From the NCBI GenBank assembly GCA_963757125.1, contig CAVWQP010000004.1:1550001-1614000 (forward strand): 64,000 bases of DNA, read 5' to 3'. Positions 60,685-64,000 of the stretch are shown piece by piece (position 1 is the first letter of the stretch; each line of letters starts with the position of its first letter). Position numbers and translations under genes: made by a program. Below the pieces are notes generated by a model. The model saw nothing but the letters and a program-made list of their open reading frames with translations. It was not told where the DNA came from and made no database searches. Origin of the DNA: CAVVSD01 sp963757125 (GTDB taxonomy: Bacteria; Actinomycetota; Thermoleophilia; Solirubrobacterales; Solirubrobacteraceae).

Positions 60685-62811
60685 ATGCTCCCAGCCACCA
60701 CCGGCACGCACGTGGTCCGCGGCGCCTGCCCGCACGACTGCCCCGACACCTGCGCGATGCTCGTCACGGTCACCGACGGCGTCGTCACCGGCGTCAAGGG
60801 CGACCCGGACCACCCGTTCACCGCGGGCGCGCTGTGCCCGAAGGTGCACGACTACGAGCACCGGGTGAACAGCCCCGACCGGATCCTGCATCCGATGCGG
60901 CGCGTCGGGGCCAAGGGCGAGGGCCGCTTCGAGGAGGTCTCCTGGGACGCCGCGCTCGACGAGATCGCGGAGCGCTTCACGGCGATCACGGCGGAGCACG
61001 GCTCCGAGGCGATCCTGCCCTACAGCTACCTCGGCGCCCTCGGGATGCTCAACGGCCTCGCCGTCGGCGACCCGTTCTTCCACCGGGTGGGCGCGAGCGT
61101 GAGCGAGCGGACGTTCTGCGACTCCGGCTCGTCGACTGCCTACCTGATGACCGTCGGACCGACGGCGGGCATCGACCCCGAGAGCTTCGTGCACTCGCGG
61201 TACATCGTCATCTGGGCGTGCAACCTCATGAGCACGAACATCCACATGTGGAAGTTCGTGGCCGAGGCGCGCAAGCGCGGGGCGAAGGTCGTCGTCATCG
61301 ACCCGCTGCGCACGCGCACCGCCAAGCGCGCCGACTGGCACATCGCGATCCGCCCGGGGACCGACGCCGCGCTCGCCCTCGGGATGGCGCACGTCATCGT
61401 CCGCGACGGGCTCGTGGACGAGGCCTACGTGCGCGACCACACCGTCGGCTTCGACGAGCTGGCCGAGCGCCTCGCCGACTACCCGCCCGAGCGCGTCGCG
61501 CAGATCACCGGCGTCCCGGCGGAGGACATCGAGCGCCTCGCGACGGAGTACGCGACCTCGCAGCCGGCGGCCATCCGCGTCGGCGTGGCCGTCGAGCGCC
61601 ACGAGACGGGCGGGCAGGCGGTGCGCGCCATCACGTCGCTGCCCGCGCTCACCGGCGCATGGCGCCGGGTCGGCGGCGGCATCCTGCAGCTCTCGCACTG
61701 GGCGTTCCCCCTGAACATCCGCGCGATGCACCGCCCGGACTGGATCCGTCCCGGGACCCGGGTCGTCAACCAGTGGCAGCTCGGGGCGGCGCTCACCGGC
61801 GAGCTCGAGCTCGACCCGCCGGTCAAGGGGCTGTTCGTCTACAACGCGAACCCCGCGATCGTCGCCTCCGACCAGGGCCGCACGCTCGCGGGCCTCGGGC
61901 GCGAGGACCTCTTCACCGTCGTCGGCGAGCAGTTCATGACCGACACCGCCCGCTACGCGGACATCGTGCTGCCCAACACGACGCAGGTCGAGCAGCTCGA
62001 CCTCGTCTTCTCGTGGGGCCAGATGTACCTGACGCTGAACCTGCCGGCGGTCGCACCGCTCGGCGAGGCGGTCTCCAACCGGGAGATGTTCGCCCGGCTC
62101 GCCCGGCGAATGGGCTTCGACGACCCGCAGTTCGCGATGTCCGACGAGGACGCGCTGCGGGAGGCGATGCACTGGTCGCACCCGTCGCTCGAGGGCATCA
62201 CGCTCGAGTCGCTCAAGGAGACGGGCTGGGCGCGGCTGAGCATCCCGTCGCCCGACGAGTACGCGCCGCACGCGGAGGGCGGGTTCCCGACGCCGTCGGG
62301 CCGCGTCGAGCTCAAGGCGTCGATGGCCGCGGGCGGCGACTTCGTCGTCTCGGTGTTCCGCGAGGGCTACGACGAGCATCAGTCGGGGGCGCCCGTCGAC
62401 CCGCTCCCGCACTGGCGCGAGCCGGCGGAGGCGCGCAGCGCCACGTTCCCGCTGACGATGATCTCGCCGAAGGCGCACGGTTTCATCAACTCGACGTACG
62501 GCAACGCCGACCGCCAACTGCGGCTCATGCACGAGCAGCCCCAGGCGATCCTGCACCCCGACGACGCCGCGCCACGGGGTATCTCCGAGGGCGACCACGT
62601 GACCGTGCGCAGCGAGCGCGGGGAGCTGCGCGCGCTGGCGCAGGTCTCCGAGGACGTCGCTCAGGGCGTCGTGGTGTGCCCGATGGGCTACTGGCTCGGC
62701 TCGGCGGAGGGCGGCGCGACGGTCAACTCCGTGACCGCGCACCGCTTCGCCGACCTCGGCCGGGCGCCGACGTTCTCGGACACCGCGGTCGAGGTCGCGC
62801 CGGCGGCCTAG
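60685..62811 (+). CDS. Molybdopterin oxidoreductase (DMSO reductase family) with N-terminal Fe-S site
   Basis: A 708-residue protein. Cys15, Cys19, Cys23 and Cys51 (CPHDCPDTC and ALCPK) bind a 4Fe-4S cluster. Molybdopterin-binding segments include FCDSGSSTAYLM, IVIWACNLMSTN, VVIDPLRTRTAKRADW, IRPGTDAALALGMAH and FTVVGEQFMTDTARYADIVLP, and the C-terminal MopB domain has INSTYGNADRQL. No Tat signal, so probably cytoplasmic. No electron-transfer subunit is beside it. Members include polysulfide-, arsenate- and formate-type enzymes; the substrate is not identifiable here. Confidence 0.9.
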   Translation: MLPATTGTHVVRGACPHDCPDTCAMLVTVTDGVVTGVKGDPDHPFTAGALCPKVHDYEHRVNSPDRILHPMRRVGAKGEGRFEEVSWDAALDEIAERFTAITAEHGSEAILPYSYLGALGMLNGLAVGDPFFHRVGASVSERTFCDSGSSTAYLMTVGPTAGIDPESFVHSRYIVIWACNLMSTNIHMWKFVAEARKRGAKVVVIDPLRTRTAKRADWHIAIRPGTDAALALGMAHVIVRDGLVDEAYVRDHTVGFDELAERLADYPPERVAQITGVPAEDIERLATEYATSQPAAIRVGVAVERHETGGQAVRAITSLPALTGAWRRVGGGILQLSHWAFPLNIRAMHRPDWIRPGTRVVNQWQLGAALTGELELDPPVKGLFVYNANPAIVASDQGRTLAGLGREDLFTVVGEQFMTDTARYADIVLPNTTQVEQLDLVFSWGQMYLTLNLPAVAPLGEAVSNREMFARLARRMGFDDPQFAMSDEDALREAMHWSHPSLEGITLESLKETGWARLSIPSPDEYAPHAEGGFPTPSGRVELKASMAAGGDFVVSVFREGYDEHQSGAPVDPLPHWREPAEARSATFPLTMISPKAHGFINSTYGNADRQLRLMHEQPQAILHPDDAAPRGISEGDHVTVRSERGELRALAQVSEDVAQGVVVCPMGYWLGSAEGGATVNSVTAHRFADLGRAPTFSDTAVEVAPAA

Positions 62812-63653
62812 CCGAGCTTCTCCCCCAGGAACCCCGCGACGGTCGCGGTGATCGCCGGTGTCACGAACTCCGGCCCCTCGTGGCCGGCACCCGCGATGAG
62901 CACGTAGGTCGACGAGGCGCCGACGGCCGACAGCGCCTCGTGCAGCACGCGGCTCTGCTCGTGGTTGACCATCGTGTCGCGGTCGCCGTGGAGGATCAGG
63001 TGCGGCGGCGCGGCCGCGTGGACCCGGTGGCGCGGGCTCGCCGCCCGCGCGAGCCCAGGGTCGTCGTCGATGCGGTCGAGCCCGAGCAGCGCTGCGGTCG
63101 GCGGCGGCGGGAGGATCATCGTCTCCAGCGGGTTGCGCCCGCCCGAGAGCAGGAAGTCGCTGCCCGGGAAGTAGGCGACCACCGCGCCGACGGCGCTCGA
63201 GACGCCGACGTGGTCGCCGACGTCGCCCTCGAGCGCCGCGTCGCCCGTGGTGAGCGCGGCGAGCGACGCGAGGTGCCCGCCGGCCGACGCGCCGCCCAGC
63301 GCGATCCGCCCCGGATCGAGGCCGAGGTCGCCGGCGTTCGCGCGCAGCCAGCGCACGGCGGCCTTCACGTCGTGGATCGGCGCCGGGTAGGTCACGGACG
63401 GGACGAGGCGGTAGTTCGCGCTCGCGACCGCGAACCCGTTGGCGACGATCGGCATGAGGCGCTCGACCGCCGCGTCGGACTTGTCGCCCAGCGCCCAGGC
63501 GCCGCCGTGGAGGTACAGCAGCGTCGGGAGCCCGGACGGCGCGCCCGACGGCGTGTAGAGGTCCAGCCGCAGGGACGTCCCGCCGACCTTCGCGTACTCC
63601 AGGTCGGCCTGGATCACCGCCTGGACGGTGCCGGTGCTCGTGCTCGTGTTCAT
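62808..63653 (-). CDS. Alpha/beta hydrolase, HSL/carboxylesterase type
   Basis: 281 residues from ATG 63653, which overlaps the SnoaL-like gene's stop (ATGA). LYLHGGAW (HGG oxyanion loop), GGASAGGHL with nucleophile Ser123, LHGDRDTMVN (Asp region) and GAGHEG (His). These are the motifs of the hormone-sensitive-lipase-like esterases acting on small acyl esters. Its stop shares CTAG (62808-62811) with the convergent molybdopterin oxidoreductase. Confidence 0.9.
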   Translation of the reverse strand: MNTSTSTGTVQAVIQADLEYAKVGGTSLRLDLYTPSGAPSGLPTLLYLHGGAWALGDKSDAAVERLMPIVANGFAVASANYRLVPSVTYPAPIHDVKAAVRWLRANAGDLGLDPGRIALGGASAGGHLASLAALTTGDAALEGDVGDHVGVSSAVGAVVAYFPGSDFLLSGGRNPLETMILPPPPTAALLGLDRIDDDPGLARAASPRHRVHAAAPPHLILHGDRDTMVNHEQSRVLHEALSAVGASSTYVLIAGAGHEGPEFVTPAITATVAGFLGEKLG

Positions 63654-64000
63654 GCGGCCTCCTGCGGCCGTGGCCAGGGCCACGGCCCCTCGGTGTAGTC
63701 GGGGTCGTCGCGGTCGCGCGATCCGAAGGTCCAGTTGCCGGGGAGTGTGTCCCACCAGCCCTGCGTCGAGCGCTCGATGCGCCCCCAGTCGTAGACGACG
63801 TGGCGGTGCGCGATGCGCCACTCGCCGCCGCGGCGCTCGAAGCGGTCGAGGTAGCGCGCCTTCAGCATCTCGTCCCAGCTGCCCGTGTCGTCCACGCGGC
63901 GGTGCACGGCGTCGAGGTAGCACTCGACCCGCGCGACGTCGCCGTCGCGCTCGATGACGATGTTCGAGATCGCGTGGTGGATCATCTCGAGGCCGTCGCC
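63650..64000 (-). CDS. SnoaL/NTF2-like protein (runs off right edge)
   Basis: The visible 117 codons include GDGLEMIHHAISN at the edge, then RVECYLDAVH, KARYLDRFERRGGEWRIAHRHVVYDWG. The latter is the characteristic final strand pattern (RYxDRxxRxxGxWRIAHR) of SnoaL-like polyketide-cyclase/NTF2 proteins. ATG 63985 is probably internal, because the frame continues past it towards the edge with protein-like content. It is coupled to the esterase gene (ATGA), suggesting a shared small-molecule catabolic function. Confidence 0.82.
   Translation of the reverse strand, partial: GDGLEMIHHAISNIVIERDGDVARVECYLDAVHRRVDDTGSWDEMLKARYLDRFERRGGEWRIAHRHVVYDWGRIERSTQGWWDTLPGNWTFGSRDRDDPDYTEGPWPWPRPQEAA

Noticed and set aside
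60466..62742. A 758-codon minus-strand frame opposite the molybdopterin oxidoreductase
   Set aside because: Composition is Arg/Asp/Val/His-rich antisense of a conserved gene, with no motif or ribosome site.

Overview
The window is a very GC-rich stretch (roughly 70-75% GC, GTG/TTG starts common, genes almost without spacers) of a chromosome that looks actinobacterial. The gene repertoire (HD-GYP/LuxR signalling proteins, DUF4395 and DUF2304 proteins, DHA2-type MFS pump, CtaA, trypsin-like secreted protease, MurJ-like flippases) fits a Thermoleophilia/Solirubrobacterales-type soil actinobacterium; this is an inference from gene content, not a phylogenetic result. I see no tRNA, rRNA, CRISPR array, insertion sequence or prophage. 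No stretch above about 300 bases is without a gene or gene remnant.

Region 1 (1-38.1 kb) is a cell-surface polysaccharide locus, interrupted by a few housekeeping or decayed genes. It encodes about ten methyltransferases, nine glycosyltransferase domains (GT2 and GT4), two large polytopic GT-C-like proteins with a soluble tail, a dolichol-phosphate-mannose-synthase-like GT2 with its DUF2304 partner, two MurJ/Wzx-like flippases, a Wzm/Wzt-type ABC exporter with a C-terminal recognition domain, and a nucleotide-sugar set (RfbF, RfbG, a sugar C-methyltransferase, two RmlC-like epimerases and an SDR reductase/epimerase). Together these predict a CDP-linked, C-methylated 6-deoxyhexose and a heavily O-methylated exported glycan. 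A GT4-coiled coil-methyltransferase fusion beside the ABC exporter is a candidate chain-end-capping enzyme.

Region 2 (38.1-51.7 kb) is mixed: heme A synthase, a protein in which an ECF-like sigma factor is fused to an intact class I glutamine-amidotransferase-like (peptidase C26) domain, a secreted trypsin-like protease, a membrane metallophosphoesterase, an NlpC/P60-like protein, an HtrA protease, an acyl-CoA dehydrogenase, a DEAD-box helicase, a hybrid histidine kinase/NarL regulator pair, an ECF sigma factor and an ABC ATPase.

Region 3 (51.7-64 kb) starts with a probable aromatic/N-heterocycle catabolic operon (flavin reductase remnant, FADH2-type HpaB monooxygenase, NicX-like 2,5-dihydroxypyridine dioxygenase, NicD-like hydrolase). 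It continues with a histidine kinase/response regulator pair, an XRE regulator, a divergent TetR/MFS pair with two likely operators, a molybdopterin oxidoreductase, an esterase and a SnoaL-like protein that runs off the right edge.

Two sequence-level patterns matter for reading the annotation. First, at least twelve reading-frame breaks in conserved genes can each be repaired by deleting a single C or G, usually from a short C/G run. That looks like a systematic +1 consensus error rather than gene decay. Second, several genes are joined as partial pieces (29.1-30.4 kb, 51.7-52.1 kb, and a histidine kinase lacking its H-box at 56.73 kb), which may be real deletions or assembly joins. Convergent neighbours repeatedly share one CTAG tetranucleotide as both stop codons.
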